From Variovorax sp. (GTDB lineage: Bacteria; Pseudomonadota; Gammaproteobacteria; Burkholderiales; Burkholderiaceae_C): 64,000 nucleotides of DNA. The number at the start of each line of letters is the position of its first letter. The first letter of the stretch is position 1. Where the stretch lies: assembly GCA_025352265.1 (NCBI GenBank), contig JANXTS010000016.1, forward strand, positions 122,424-186,423. The letters run 5' to 3'. This document shows, piece by piece, positions 1 through 8,997 of this stretch. Made by a program: the position numbers and the translations under genes. The notes below the pieces were generated by a model, which made no database searches, was not told the DNA's origin, and saw nothing but the letters and a program-made list of their open reading frames with translations.

Positions 1-18
1 CATAAGGGACCGACTTTC

Positions 19-909
19 ATGGCGTTTTTCAAGTTCCGCAACCGCGGTTCTCAAGGCAACGAAGGGCGCAGCGCCAGCGTCGCCTCACCACCGGCCGAGA
101 GCGTCGAAGCCATGCGCCGCCGGGCTCGTCACCGCCTGCTCGGCGCGGCGGTGCTCGTGCTGGTCGGTGTCATCGGTTTTCCGCTGCTTTTCGACACGCA
201 ACCGCGGCCGGTGTCGGTAGATATTCCAATCGAGATTCCCGACCGCGCCAAGGTCAAGCCACTGGCCGTTCCAACCACGCCGGGGCCTACTTCCGCGGCG
301 CCGGACGGGGAAGGCGGCAAAGCAAGCACCAGCACACGCATTGCTGCCGCATTGCCACCGAGCACGATGCTCACCGAGGCGGCCGATGGCAGCGAAATTT
401 CGGCAAGCAAACCGACGATGAGCGTGCCTGCCCCCAAGCCGGAGCCCAAGCCCGAGGCCAAGCCGGAAGGCAAGCCTAAGCCCGAAGCGAAGGTCGAAGG
501 CAAGCCGAAGCCAGAGCCGAAGCCAGAGGTCAGGCCCGATCCCAAACCCAAGCCGACGGAAGTCAAGTCGGCCTCTAGCGAAGACGGCGCCCGCGCACGC
601 GCCTTGCTCGAAGGCAAGGTGGCCAGCAGCACCGCTGCCACTGCGGCGACTGCCAAGCCCGCCGTGGCGGCCGAAGAAGCTGGCCGTTTCGTGGTCCAGG
701 TTGGCGCCTTCGCAGACGCTTCGAAGGCCCGCGAGGTTCGCCAGAAGCTCGAGAGCGCCGGTCTGAAAACCTACACCCATGTGGCCAAGACAGCAGACGG
801 CGAGCGCACCCGTGTGCGCGTCGGCCCGTTCGCGACGCGGGCCGATGCCGATCGCGCGGCAAGCCGAGTCAAGAGTCTGTCGTTGGCAGCTTCGGTGCTC
901 ACGCTTTAA
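19..909 (+). CDS. SPOR-domain cell-division/envelope protein (DedD-like)
   Basis: A 296-residue bitopic inner-membrane protein. After a short cytoplasmic N-terminus there is one membrane helix at about residues 40-60 (LLGAAVLVLVGVIGFPLLF). A long periplasmic linker follows, with charged KPEPKPEAKP-type repeats at about residues 138-185. A C-terminal SPOR domain (about 222-296) holds the typical FVVQVGAF and RVRVGPF strands. SPOR domains bind denuded septal peptidoglycan, so a role at the division site like DedD or FtsN is inferred. It lies 15 bp upstream of cvpA in the conserved Burkholderiales order SPOR-cvpA-purF. The Lys/Pro repeat is low-complexity DNA and probably varies in length between strains. 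The family call is secure; DedD rather than FtsN rests on context. Confidence 0.88.
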   Translation: MAFFKFRNRGSQGNEGRSASVASPPAESVEAMRRRARHRLLGAAVLVLVGVIGFPLLFDTQPRPVSVDIPIEIPDRAKVKPLAVPTTPGPTSAAPDGEGGKASTSTRIAAALPPSTMLTEAADGSEISASKPTMSVPAPKPEPKPEAKPEGKPKPEAKVEGKPKPEPKPEVRPDPKPKPTEVKSASSEDGARARALLEGKVASSTAATAATAKPAVAAEEAGRFVVQVGAFADASKAREVRQKLESAGLKTYTHVAKTADGERTRVRVGPFATRADADRAASRVKSLSLAASVLTL

Positions 910-924
910 TCGCCACGTGCTGCA

Positions 925-1410
925 GTGGCCTTGCTCGACTGGATCGGTATTGCAGTGCTCGTGGTGTCGGTGTTGCTTGGCTTGATGCGCGGGCTGGTGT
1001 TCGAGGTGATTTCGCTGGCGGGCTGGATCGCCGCTTTTCTTTGTGCGCAGTGGTTCGCAGGGCCGGTAGCGGATTGGTTGCCTATCGGTGAGACAGGGGC
1101 CGCGTGGCGCTACCCGGTCGCTTTCGTGCTGGTGTTCATCGCGGTCGCTTTTGCCGTGGGGCTTGTGGCTTCACTGACGCGCCGGATGATTGCCTCGGTG
1201 GGTTTGCGACCGGTCGACCGCACGCTCGGTGCTGCATTCGGCCTCGCACGCGGTGTCGTCGCGTTGATGGTGGTCGCGGTAGTGGTTCATTTGTTGGCGT
1301 TGAGCGGCGGGGCCTTGTGGAAGGAGTCGCGCGGCGCTGTTGTTCTTGATGCGGCGTTGCAGGGTGTGAAGCCCGTGTTGCCCGAAAAGTTGGCCAGTTA
1401 CCTTCCCTGA
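925..1410 (+). CDS. cvpA: CvpA family inner-membrane protein
   Basis: A 161-residue protein with four hydrophobic segments and the CvpA-family opening (LLDWIGIAVLVVSVLLGLMRG, an aromatic-rich first helix followed by a GLxRG turn). CvpA was first named for colicin V production and is now linked to envelope homeostasis; the molecular activity is not known. The start is a GTG, 15 bp after the SPOR gene stop; no ATG lies nearer the family start. It is followed after 13 bp by purF, an arrangement seen across proteobacteria (cvpA-purF operon), so co-transcription is likely. Confidence 0.9.
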   Translation: MALLDWIGIAVLVVSVLLGLMRGLVFEVISLAGWIAAFLCAQWFAGPVADWLPIGETGAAWRYPVAFVLVFIAVAFAVGLVASLTRRMIASVGLRPVDRTLGAAFGLARGVVALMVVAVVVHLLALSGGALWKESRGAVVLDAALQGVKPVLPEKLASYLP

Positions 1411-1423
1411 GAGGATTGTCCCC

Positions 1424-2926
1424 ATGTGCGGAATCGTCGGCGTTGTCAGTAACGCTCCTGTGAATCAACTGCTCTACGACGCCTTGCTGCTGCTGCAGCA
1501 TCGCGGTCAGGACGCAGCCGGCATCGTGACTTTGCTGGAGCGAAAATTCTTCATGCACAAGGCAAAGGGCATGGTGAAAGACGTGTTTCGCACGCGCAAC
1601 ATGCGGGCACTGCCCGGCAACATCGGCCTGGGCCAAGTGCGTTACCCGACCGCCGGCAATGCCTACAGCGAAGAAGAGGCGCAACCGTTCTATGTGAACG
1701 CGCCCTTCGGCATCGTGCTCGTGCACAACGGCAATCTGACCAACGCCCACGCGCTGCGTGCCGAGCTGTTCTCCACTGACCATCGGCACACCAACACCGA
1801 GAGCGACTCCGAGGTGCTGCTTAACGTGCTCGCGCACGAACTCGAGCGCGCGACCCGCGGGGTGCCGTTGCACGCTGAAGAAGTCTTTGCTTCAGTCACC
1901 AGCATGCAAAAGCGCTTGCGCGGCTCGTATGCAGTGGTGTCGATGATTTCGGGCCACGGTCTGCTCGCGTTTCGCGACCCTTACGGCATCCGGCCGCTGT
2001 GCATGGGGCGCAATGCCGATGGCGTGATCATGGTGGCGAGCGAGTCGGTGGCGCTGGAAGGGTCGGGCTTCAAGTTCGAGCGAGATATCGCGCCGGGCGA
2101 GGCTGTGTTCATCGACTTGCAAGGCCAGGTGCATTCGCGCCAGTGCGCCGAGGCGGCAACGCTGAATCCGTGCATCTTCGAATTTGTCTATCTGGCGCGT
2201 CCCGATTCGACGCTCGACGGCATCTCGGTCTATCAAGCTCGCCTCAACCTGGGGGAAGCGCTGGCCAAGCGCGTGGTGTCTACGGTGCCACCGAGCCAGA
2301 TCGACGTGATCATTCCGATCCCCGAATCCAGCCGGCCGAGCGCCACTCAACTGGCTCACCTTCTCGGCATCCCATACCGAGAAGGCTTCGTCAAGAACCG
2401 CTATGTCGGCCGCACTTTCATCATGCCGGGGCAGGGCGTTCGCAAGAAGTCGGTCCGGCAAAAACTCAACGTGATCGCCAGCGAATTCAAGGGGCGTAAC
2501 GTGTTGCTGGTCGATGACTCGATCGTGCGCGGCACGACGAGCCGAGAAATCGTGCAGATGGCGCGCGACGCCGGCGCACGCAAGGTCTATCTGGCCAGCG
2601 CGGCACCGCCGGTACGCTACCCCAACGTCTACGGCATCGACATGCCGACCAAGGACGAACTCGTCGCACACGACCGCACCATCGAAGAGATTCGCGAACT
2701 CATCGGTTGCGATGCCCTGATCTATCAGGACGTGGATGCCATGAAGCGCGCAATCGGTTCCCTTAACGCCAAGCTCGACGGCTTTGATGCCTCGTGTTTC
2801 GACGGCGTGTACGTCACCGGCGACATCGATACCGAATCCATCAACCGCATGAACGGCAACCGTCCTCGCATGGAGGAGACCGAAGAAGACTCCTCGCGCC
2901 TCGCGCTACCGAATTTCTCCGAATAA
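1424..2926 (+). CDS. purF: Amidophosphoribosyltransferase PurF
   Basis: A 500-residue cytosolic enzyme that makes 5-phosphoribosylamine from PRPP and glutamine, the first committed step of purine synthesis. The protein begins MCGIVGV, so Cys2 is exposed as the N-terminal nucleophile of the class II glutaminase domain (residues 1 to about 230). The C-terminal phosphoribosyltransferase domain carries the PRPP loop VLLVDDSIVRGTT at about residues 360-372. The length matches the family. The ribosome-binding site GAGAGGAT sits 8 bp before the ATG. It follows cvpA closely and precedes metZ by 36 bp, as in other Burkholderiales. Confidence 0.97.
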   Translation: MCGIVGVVSNAPVNQLLYDALLLLQHRGQDAAGIVTLLERKFFMHKAKGMVKDVFRTRNMRALPGNIGLGQVRYPTAGNAYSEEEAQPFYVNAPFGIVLVHNGNLTNAHALRAELFSTDHRHTNTESDSEVLLNVLAHELERATRGVPLHAEEVFASVTSMQKRLRGSYAVVSMISGHGLLAFRDPYGIRPLCMGRNADGVIMVASESVALEGSGFKFERDIAPGEAVFIDLQGQVHSRQCAEAATLNPCIFEFVYLARPDSTLDGISVYQARLNLGEALAKRVVSTVPPSQIDVIIPIPESSRPSATQLAHLLGIPYREGFVKNRYVGRTFIMPGQGVRKKSVRQKLNVIASEFKGRNVLLVDDSIVRGTTSREIVQMARDAGARKVYLASAAPPVRYPNVYGIDMPTKDELVAHDRTIEEIRELIGCDALIYQDVDAMKRAIGSLNAKLDGFDASCFDGVYVTGDIDTESINRMNGNRPRMEETEEDSSRLALPNFSE

Positions 2927-2962
2927 TTCTCCAAATAGTTTTTCGAACAAGCGAAAGAACCC

Positions 2963-4180
2963 GTGACCGATCGATCCTTGCCACCGGGCTTACACCGCGA
3001 CACGCTGGCCGTGCGCACAGCGCTGCCGCGTAGCCAGCACGGCGAAAATTCCGAAGCCTTGTTTTTGACGAGTGGCTTCGTTCAGCCCGATGCGGAAACA
3101 TCGATGCGGCGGTTCGCCGGCACCGAAGAAGGCTTTACCTACGGGCGCACGTCCAACCCGACGGTCACCAGCTTCGAGCAGCGGCTCGCAGCGCTGGAAG
3201 GCACCGAGACGGCCATCGGGGCATCGACCGGAATGGGCGCGATCCTGATGATGTGCATGGGGTTGTTGAAGATGGGCGATCACGTGATCTGCTCGCGCTC
3301 GATGTTCGGCTCGACCCTCAATCTCTTCGCTAAGGAGTTCTCGAAGTTCGGCGTCGAAACCAGTTTTGTTTCGCAGACTGATGTCACCGAATGGCGCGAT
3401 GCGTTGCGCCCAACGACCAAGCTGCTGTTCGCCGAGACGCCGACCAATCCGCTGACCGACGTTTGCGACATCCGCGCGCTCGCAGACCTTGCGCACAGCG
3501 TGGGCGCGTTGCTCGCGGTCGACAACTGCTTTTGTTCGCCAGCGTTGCAGCGGCCGACCGAGTTGGGTGCCGATCTGGTGATTCATTCAGGCACCAAGTA
3601 CCTCGACGGCCAGGGCCGCGTCATGGCGGGCGCGATTTGCGGGCCTTCGAGGTTGATCGTCGATGTGTTTGGGCCGGTGGTGCGTACCGCAGGCATGGCG
3701 CTTGCGCCGTTCAATGCGTGGGTCGTTTTGAAGGGTTTGGAGACGCTCGGCATCCGCATGCAGGCGCAGTGCGCGAATGCTTTGGCTGTAGCCGAATGGC
3801 TCGAAACGCAGCCGGCTGTTTCGCGCGTTTACTATCCGGGCTTGAAGTCCCATCCGCAGCACGAACTGGCGATGCGCCAGCAGTCGGGGCAGGGCGGCGC
3901 GGTGCTGTCGTTCGACGTGCGCGGAGGCGATCCGGAAACGGCGCGTGCCAACGCATTCCACATCATCAATAGCACGCGCGTCGTGAGTATCGCGACCAAT
4001 CTCGGCGACACCAAGACGATCATCACGCATCCCGGCACGACCTCGCACGGGCGCCTCACTGAAGCACAGCGCCAGGCGGCAGGCATCGGTCAAGGGTTGA
4101 TTCGGCTCGCGGTCGGCCTCGACCACATCGACGACATCAAGACCGACCTGCTTCGCGGGTTCGACACACTCAGTATCTGA
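2963..4180 (+). CDS. metZ: O-succinylhomoserine sulfhydrylase MetZ
   Basis: A 405-residue PLP-dependent enzyme of the Cys/Met metabolism family (gamma-family fold type I). Family marks include [11 protein letters not shown], the substrate/PLP segment ETPTNPL, and the Schiff-base lysine in [11 protein letters not shown] (around residue 213). MetZ makes homocysteine directly from O-succinylhomoserine and sulfide. The MetZ assignment rather than MetB or MetY rests on the VMAGAICG segment after the PLP lysine and on the conserved purF-metZ-gltX order. It starts with GTG, 36 bp after purF, and ends 8 bp before gltX. Confidence 0.93.
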   Translation: MTDRSLPPGLHRDTLAVRTALPRSQHGENSEALFLTSGFVQPDAETSMRRFAGTEEGFTYGRTSNPTVTSFEQRLAALEGTETAIGASTGMGAILMMCMGLLKMGDHVICSRSMFGSTLNLFAKEFSKFGVETSFVSQTDVTEWRDALRPTTKLLFAETPTNPLTDVCDIRALADLAHSVGALLAVDNCFCSPALQRPTELGADLVIHSGTKYLDGQGRVMAGAICGPSRLIVDVFGPVVRTAGMALAPFNAWVVLKGLETLGIRMQAQCANALAVAEWLETQPAVSRVYYPGLKSHPQHELAMRQQSGQGGAVLSFDVRGGDPETARANAFHIINSTRVVSIATNLGDTKTIITHPGTTSHGRLTEAQRQAAGIGQGLIRLAVGLDHIDDIKTDLLRGFDTLSI

Positions 4181-4188
4181 TCGCTTTC

Positions 4189-5577
4189 ATGACCGGCAAA
4201 GTTCGCACCCGCATTGCTCCTTCCCCGACTGGTTTTCTCCACCTCGGCACGGCGCGTACCGCGCTGTATTCGTGGGCTTATGCGCGGCATCACGGCGGCG
4301 AATTCGTGCTGCGCATCGAAGACACCGACGTCGCGCGTTCCACACAGGATTCGACCGACCAGATCCTCGCCTCGATGCACTGGCTCGGCCTCGGCTACGA
4401 CGAAGGTCCGATCTATCAGATGCAACGATTGGCGCGCTACCAGGAAGTCATCGCGCAGATGCTGGCGGCCGGCACCGCGTACCGCTGCTACTGCACGCCG
4501 GCCGAGCTGGAAGAAGTGCGTGAAGCGCAACGCGCACGCGGTGAAAAAACACTCTACGACGGCCGCTGGCGCCCCGCGGCGGGCAAGGTGTTGCCACCGG
4601 TGCCAGAAGGCGTGCCGCCCGTGGTGCGCTTCTGTAATCCGGCGAGCGGCGACGTGACCTGGGACGACCTCGTCAAGGGCGAGATCACCATCAACAACCG
4701 CGAGATCGACGACCTGATCATCCTGCGCCCCGACGGCGTGCCGACGTACAACTTCGCGGTAGTGGTCGACGATTGGGACATGGCGATCAGCCACGTCTTT
4801 CGGGGCGACGAGCACATCAACAACACGCCGTGGCAGATCAACATCTTTAACGCGCTCGGTGCGCCGTTGCCGCGGTTCGGCCATGTCCCGGTGATCCTCG
4901 GCGACGACGGGCAGAAGCTGTCGAAGCGGCGCGGCGCGGTGAGCGTGACGGCATACGAAGAGAACGGCTACCTGCCCGAGGCGATGCTCAATTATCTGGC
5001 CAGGCTCGGCTGGAGCCATGGCGACGAAGAGCTGTTCACGCGCGAGCAAATGGTGAGCTGGTTCGATGGTTCGCATCTGTCAAAAAGCCCGGCGCAATGG
5101 GACGCGACCAAGCTTGCATGGGTCAATGCGCAATACATCAAGGCGAAACCTGACGATGCGCTCGCATCGTTGGTTGCGGGTCAATTGCAAAAGCGCGGCA
5201 TAGCGGCCGACGAGCGGTTGTCTGCGATCTGCGCGCTGTTCAAAGACCGCTGCGACACCACGGTCGTGCTGGCCGATTGGGCGGCCGCGTTCTACGCAGA
5301 CGTATCGCCGTCCGAGGGCGAGCGCGCACTACACGTGACCGACGCAATTCGCCCCCTCGTACTCGCGCTGGCCGACAAGCTTTCAGAGGTGACGTGGGAC
5401 AAGCCCTCGATCGCGGCCGCCATCAAGGAAGTGCTCGTTGCACACGGCATCAAGATGCCGGCACTTGCCATGCCAGTGCGTGTGTTGACGATGGGAACGG
5501 CTCAAACACCATCGCTGGATGCGGTGCTCGCCCTCTTTGCTCGTCAAACAGTCATATCGAGGTTGAGAGCAGCGTAA
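4189..5577 (+). CDS. gltX: Glutamyl-tRNA synthetase
   Basis: A 462-residue class I aminoacyl-tRNA synthetase that charges tRNA-Glu. The HIGH-type signature appears as [16 protein letters not shown] near residue 10, and the KMSKS-type loop as KLSKRRG at about residue 244. Other GlxRS hallmarks are RIEDTD and [10 protein letters not shown]. The C-terminal third is the all-helical anticodon-binding domain. It lies 8 bp downstream of metZ, and its last 15 bases contain the -35 element of the following tRNA operon. That operon includes tRNA-Glu, the enzyme's own substrate. Confidence 0.97.
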   Translation: MTGKVRTRIAPSPTGFLHLGTARTALYSWAYARHHGGEFVLRIEDTDVARSTQDSTDQILASMHWLGLGYDEGPIYQMQRLARYQEVIAQMLAAGTAYRCYCTPAELEEVREAQRARGEKTLYDGRWRPAAGKVLPPVPEGVPPVVRFCNPASGDVTWDDLVKGEITINNREIDDLIILRPDGVPTYNFAVVVDDWDMAISHVFRGDEHINNTPWQINIFNALGAPLPRFGHVPVILGDDGQKLSKRRGAVSVTAYEENGYLPEAMLNYLARLGWSHGDEELFTREQMVSWFDGSHLSKSPAQWDATKLAWVNAQYIKAKPDDALASLVAGQLQKRGIAADERLSAICALFKDRCDTTVVLADWAAAFYADVSPSEGERALHVTDAIRPLVLALADKLSEVTWDKPSIAAAIKEVLVAHGIKMPALAMPVRVLTMGTAQTPSLDAVLALFARQTVISRLRAA

Positions 5578-5592
5578 ATATCGGGCTATAAT
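5563..5592 (+). promoter_or_regulatory. Sigma-70 promoter of the tRNA operon
   Basis: TTGAGA at 5563-5568, an 18-bp spacer, and a perfect consensus TATAAT at 5587-5592. Transcription is predicted to start near 5599, about 12 nt before mature tRNA-Ala. The -35 box overlaps the end of gltX. A GC-rich stretch follows the -10 box, compatible with stringent control of stable RNA genes, though that part is inference. Confidence 0.75.
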
Positions 5593-5610
5593 TCGAGGCT
5601 CGACACCCGA

Positions 5611-5686
<76 letters not shown>

Positions 5687-5730
5687 TCAAGGTTGTCGAA
5701 TCGGAAGTTATCGGATTAGTCCAAGGTTTT

Positions 5731-5806
5731 GACCCTATCGTCTAGAGGCCTAGGACACCACCCTTTCACGGTGGCTACCGGGGTTCGAATCCCCGTAGGG
5801 TCGCCA
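5731..5806 (+). tRNA. tRNA-Glu (anticodon TTC)
   Basis: A 76-nt cloverleaf with encoded CCA. The acceptor stem is GACCCTA/TAGGGTC and the discriminator is G. The anticodon loop CTTTCAC between CCACC and GGTGG gives TTC. It lies 44 bp after tRNA-Ala and downstream of gltX. Confidence 0.96.
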
Positions 5807-5877
5807 AATCGGCTTCGGTCGATGAGGCAAACAAGTTGTCAGCACTTGGCTCTTCACAGAGCAAACGTTGTCTACCA

Positions 5878-5954
5878 GGAGTGGTAGTTCAGTTGGTTAG
5901 AATACCGGCCTGTCACGCCGGGGGTCGCGGGTTCGAGTCCCGTCCGCTCCGCCA
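5878..5954 (+). tRNA. tRNA-Asp (anticodon GTC)
   Basis: A 77-nt cloverleaf with encoded CCA. The acceptor stem is GGAGTGG/CCGCTCC with one G:U pair, and the discriminator G is typical of Asp. The anticodon loop CTGTCAC between CCGGC and GCCGG gives GTC. It is the last gene of the operon; an intrinsic terminator follows 22 nt later. Confidence 0.96.
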
Positions 5955-5976
5955 GTAATTTGGAGTCTCTCCAATG

Positions 5977-6004
5977 AAAAAAGCCACCTTCGGGTGGCTT
6001 TTTT
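5977..6004 (+). terminator. Rho-independent terminator of the tRNA operon
   Basis: Perfect 8-bp stem AAGCCACC/GGTGGCTT at 5981-6000 with a TTCG tetraloop, an A-run before it and a run of six T after it. The A/T symmetry means it could also work on the other strand. Confidence 0.93.
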
Positions 6005-6087
6005 GCGTCTGTCGACTTTTCGCCTACCCCCTTGGTTGCGCCACGAAGTAGGTCCAAAATACGCAAAACCCTCGACCCGCCGCAAGC

Positions 6088-6951
6088 ATGGACCGTATTC
6101 GAACCATTGCGAACCCACGTGAGCTGGACCCATCGTTCTCAGTGCCCTGCAGACGATGTGCCGGCCTGTTGCAGGAATGGAATCGTTTTTGCCCGTTCTG
6201 CCTGGAGGACCAGTTCCCGTCGGTCGGTGCAGATACAGATCCCGATGGGGATGCAGCGTCGGCAACCACGTCGTCACGTGACAACTCGGCGTCCAATGCA
6301 AACAGGGACCTCGGTGGAGTCGAATTCGCCGACACCGTGCACCCGTCTGCTGCGGAACTCTTTCCGTTTTCCACCCCAGCGGGCGGAGCGCTCAACGCGA
6401 GGAAGGACACCGATCTATTCCAGGTCCAGCCCAGCGGCCACCGTGAGACCGAATTGTTGGGCGTTGGGAGCAAGGCGCTTTGGACGACGCACCTATCGCC
6501 TGACAAGCTGAAGACTGGAATTGCCGTTTTACTGATCTCGATTGCGGTCGGCCTCGTTGGCTTGAAGCAGGGGTATTTCGACACCCGGAGTGCCGTAAAA
6601 ATCGACATCGAGCGAGCGCAGACAGCCTTGAATCGCGGCGATTTGAGCAGCGCCGGTCAGCTCCTCGATGCGATCGAATCCAAGTACCTGGGCGATTCCG
6701 GGGTTCAGTCCCTCAGGGACGCTCTCGATCTACGCATTCGTGAGCGCTCCACGTGGCGTAGCGAACCACTGGACACCACGGCTCAGATTGCGCCCAACGC
6801 GCCTGCATCGGGAGACTCGATACCGGTCGCCCTTGTGGCGCCCGATCAAGCGGCTGCCGGGCTCCCCGATCAACCCACTGGCCTGCCACGAGCTGCGCAG
6901 AAAGAGTGCAGTGTGGCGCTCGCCGCATTGGCGTTGTGCCCAAAACAATAG
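6088..6951 (+). CDS. Zinc-ribbon, single-pass membrane protein with Cys-x9-Cys tail
   Basis: A 287-residue protein I do not recognise as a named family. Residues 21-38 form a putative zinc ribbon, CRRC-x10-CPFC. A Ser/Asp-rich disordered stretch follows (about 45-130), then one membrane helix at about 142-160 (GIAVLLISIAVGLVGL). The segment after the helix is short and helical (about 170-222). The tail ends with Cys274-x9-Cys284 (CSVALAALALC). With a cytoplasmic ribbon, the C-terminus would be periplasmic. The next gene starts 17 bp later and encodes an exported TAXI receptor whose last residues have the same C-x9-C pattern. A functional link between the two is inferred. No function is proposed beyond that. 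Confidence 0.75.
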   Translation: MDRIRTIANPRELDPSFSVPCRRCAGLLQEWNRFCPFCLEDQFPSVGADTDPDGDAASATTSSRDNSASNANRDLGGVEFADTVHPSAAELFPFSTPAGGALNARKDTDLFQVQPSGHRETELLGVGSKALWTTHLSPDKLKTGIAVLLISIAVGLVGLKQGYFDTRSAVKIDIERAQTALNRGDLSSAGQLLDAIESKYLGDSGVQSLRDALDLRIRERSTWRSEPLDTTAQIAPNAPASGDSIPVALVAPDQAAAGLPDQPTGLPRAAQKECSVALAALALCPKQ

Positions 6952-6968
6952 CAACTCGGAGTAGCAAC

Positions 6969-8042
6969 ATGACAATCAGATCTGTGATGGCCGGACTGTT
7001 GTGGATCTCTTTCTTTGTGTGTGCGACCGCGGCACCTCGCGCGGAATACAAGATCGTCACCGCGACGAAAACGGGCACATACATTCAGATCGGCCGTGAC
7101 CTCGCGACACTGGTCGCGGAGCCTGCCGATATTGCGCTGGAGGTTCTAGAGTCGAAAGGCTCGGCGGAAAACATCCAGAGAATGCGATTCGAGCGGGGAG
7201 TCAAGCTGGCGCTGGTGCAGTCGGATGTCTATCAGGCATTCCTGGACGAAGCCAAGGCCGGAAACGTCGATGCCGGCGACATCATCAAGCCGCTGCGCCT
7301 CATCATGCCGCTTTACGACGAAGAGATCTATTTCGTCGCACGCGCCGATTCGTCGCTGAACAACATCCACGAAATCAAGAACAAGAAGATCGCCGTCGGA
7401 CCGTTGGGAAGTGGCACCGCCCTCACGTCGAGGACGCTGTATCAGCTGATGTTTGGGGAGCCACTGCCGCCTGCCAACACGCAATACCTGACCAACGAAG
7501 AAGCGCTGGCCAAGCTCACGGTCGATAAGTCGATTGACGTCGCCATTATCGTCGCGGGGCAGCCGGCCAAGCTATTCACCGACATGAAAGCCGAAGCCCG
7601 CAATTACATCAAGCTTCTGAAGTTGGACGATGCGGCACCCGAGACTGCACGCGCAAAAAAAGCCTACTTTCCCGCGGTCATACGAGCCGCGAGCTATTCG
7701 AACTGGCTCAAGGACGACGCGCCCACATTGACCGTCAAAGCCTACCTTGTCACCTACGACTACGGATTGCAATCGACGATCACTAACCTGAATCGCTTCG
7801 CCGAGTCTCTTTGTGACAACTTCGACAAGTTGCAGGCCAACGGGCACCCCAAATGGAAACAGGTGCGACTGGAGCTTCCGCCACTGAGCCAGGGGTGGCG
7901 CTATTACGCGCCAATGGAAAAGCGGATGCGCGCATGCATTGCGAAGCGCGGCGCCCCCGGGTTCGCTACCGCTGGCGGGGCGGCGCCAGCGTCGAAGAAC
8001 TGCACCGAGCAAGAACTGGTGCTGGGAATCTGCAAGCGCTGA
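6969..8042 (+). CDS. TAXI-family TRAP-type solute receptor (orphan)
   Basis: A 357-residue exported protein. An N-terminal signal peptide (about residues 1-20, ending near TAAPRA) precedes a TAXI/NMT1-like periplasmic binding fold. Typical motifs are TGTYIQIGRDLA, the NIQRM segment and NKKIAVGPLGSGTALTSR. TAXI receptors normally feed a fused 4TM/12TM TRAP permease, but no permease gene is near, so partners must lie elsewhere or the protein is a sensor. The ATG at 6969 is preferred over an upstream in-frame ATG at 6906, which falls inside the preceding gene. The C-terminus (Cys345-x9-Cys355, CTEQELVLGIC) mirrors that of the upstream zinc-ribbon protein. Confidence 0.82.
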   Translation: MTIRSVMAGLLWISFFVCATAAPRAEYKIVTATKTGTYIQIGRDLATLVAEPADIALEVLESKGSAENIQRMRFERGVKLALVQSDVYQAFLDEAKAGNVDAGDIIKPLRLIMPLYDEEIYFVARADSSLNNIHEIKNKKIAVGPLGSGTALTSRTLYQLMFGEPLPPANTQYLTNEEALAKLTVDKSIDVAIIVAGQPAKLFTDMKAEARNYIKLLKLDDAAPETARAKKAYFPAVIRAASYSNWLKDDAPTLTVKAYLVTYDYGLQSTITNLNRFAESLCDNFDKLQANGHPKWKQVRLELPPLSQGWRYYAPMEKRMRACIAKRGAPGFATAGGAAPASKNCTEQELVLGICKR

Positions 8043-8086
8043 GTCGGATTCCACCGGTCACCCCGACTGCCGCACGACTGCTACAG

Positions 8087-8326
8087 CTAGAGACTGTTCC
8101 CGAGCACCACATAAGCCGTCAGCCCGGTAACCATTGTGAGATGCAACGCAAAAACAGCTCTCATCTCGCGCGGCATCATTAAAAGTGCGGGAGCACCTAT
8201 CAGCACCGTCAAGATGGCGAGAGGAACGAGCGGATTCATAAAGCCGTGCGTGACCAAGATCATCGGGCCGATGAGGAGATCGCATCCGCCGCCACTTTTT
8301 ACAGAAGCGACGGATTGAATCCCCAC
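8087..8326 (-). CDS. Small hydrophobic membrane protein, unknown
   Basis: A possible 79-residue protein with about three hydrophobic stretches (LIGPMILVTHG, PLAILTVLIGAPALLMM, MVTGLTAYVVLG). It lies 21 bp downstream of the fasciclin gene on the same strand, which fits co-transcription. Hydrophobic content and position argue for a real gene, but I recognise no family. An internal ATG about 20 residues in could be the true start. Confidence is moderate because short high-GC frames are common here. Confidence 0.45.
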   Translation of the reverse strand: MGIQSVASVKSGGGCDLLIGPMILVTHGFMNPLVPLAILTVLIGAPALLMMPREMRAVFALHLTMVTGLTAYVVLGNSL

Positions 8327-8347
8327 AGTTTGACGGCTGGCGAATCG

Positions 8348-8905
8348 TTACTTGGGCAAAAGCACCTTGTCGACCACGTGGATGACGCCGTTAGATTGCT
8401 TCACGTCGGCAATTGTCACTTTTGCGGTGCCACCGTTTTCGTCGGTGATCATGACTTTCTTGCCGCTTGATTTGGCTGTCAGCGTGCCGCCGGACACTGT
8501 CTTCAGAGACGCCGTTCCCTTGCCGTCCTTGATGGCCTTCATCAACATCTTCGAATCCATGTTCCCGGCTACAACGTGGTAAGTCAGGATACTGGTCAGC
8601 TTGTCTTTGTTTTCAGGCTTGAGCAGTGTGTCGACCGTGCCAGCGGGCAATGCTGCGAACGCCTTGTTGGTCGGTGCGAAAACCGTGAACGGGCCTGGGC
8701 CTTTGAGCGTATCTACGAGACCGGCTGCCTTGACGGCCGCGACGAGCGTCGTATGGTCCTTGGAATTGACTGCGTTGTCGATGATGTCCTTGGTCGGGTA
8801 CATCTTCGCGCCACCCACGGTCACTTGGGCGATGGCAGAGACTGCGCCGACAGCCATGGCAACGGCGAGGGTAATGGAAGCGAAGCGGCGTAGATTGCGT
8901 TGCAT
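8348..8905 (-). CDS. Secreted fasciclin (FAS1) domain protein
   Basis: A 185-residue exported protein. The signal peptide spans about residues 1-27 (MQRNLRRFASITLAVAMAVG, then an AIAQ cleavage region). One FAS1 domain follows, with the H1 box GPFTVFAPTNKAFAALP, the YHVV segment and the H2 box NGVIHVVDKVLLP at the C-terminus. FAS1 proteins act in adhesion or matrix contact; bacterial single-domain forms are mostly uncharacterised. An in-frame start 19 codons upstream exists, but the residues it adds look non-coding and would bury the signal peptide. Confidence 0.9.
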   Translation of the reverse strand: MQRNLRRFASITLAVAMAVGAVSAIAQVTVGGAKMYPTKDIIDNAVNSKDHTTLVAAVKAAGLVDTLKGPGPFTVFAPTNKAFAALPAGTVDTLLKPENKDKLTSILTYHVVAGNMDSKMLMKAIKDGKGTASLKTVSGGTLTAKSSGKKVMITDENGGTAKVTIADVKQSNGVIHVVDKVLLPK

Positions 8906-8997
8906 TGGAGGAGTTCTCTCGAAAGTAGGCCGTCGCAAAGATGTGCGGCAGCAATTACTCATACGGTCCCCGAGGCCAATTGGATTCGCTCGACTGA

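Noticed and set aside
6969..8042. Complete TRAP transporter system
   Set aside because: Only the receptor is present; the neighbouring membrane protein has one helix and a zinc ribbon and is not a TRAP permease.
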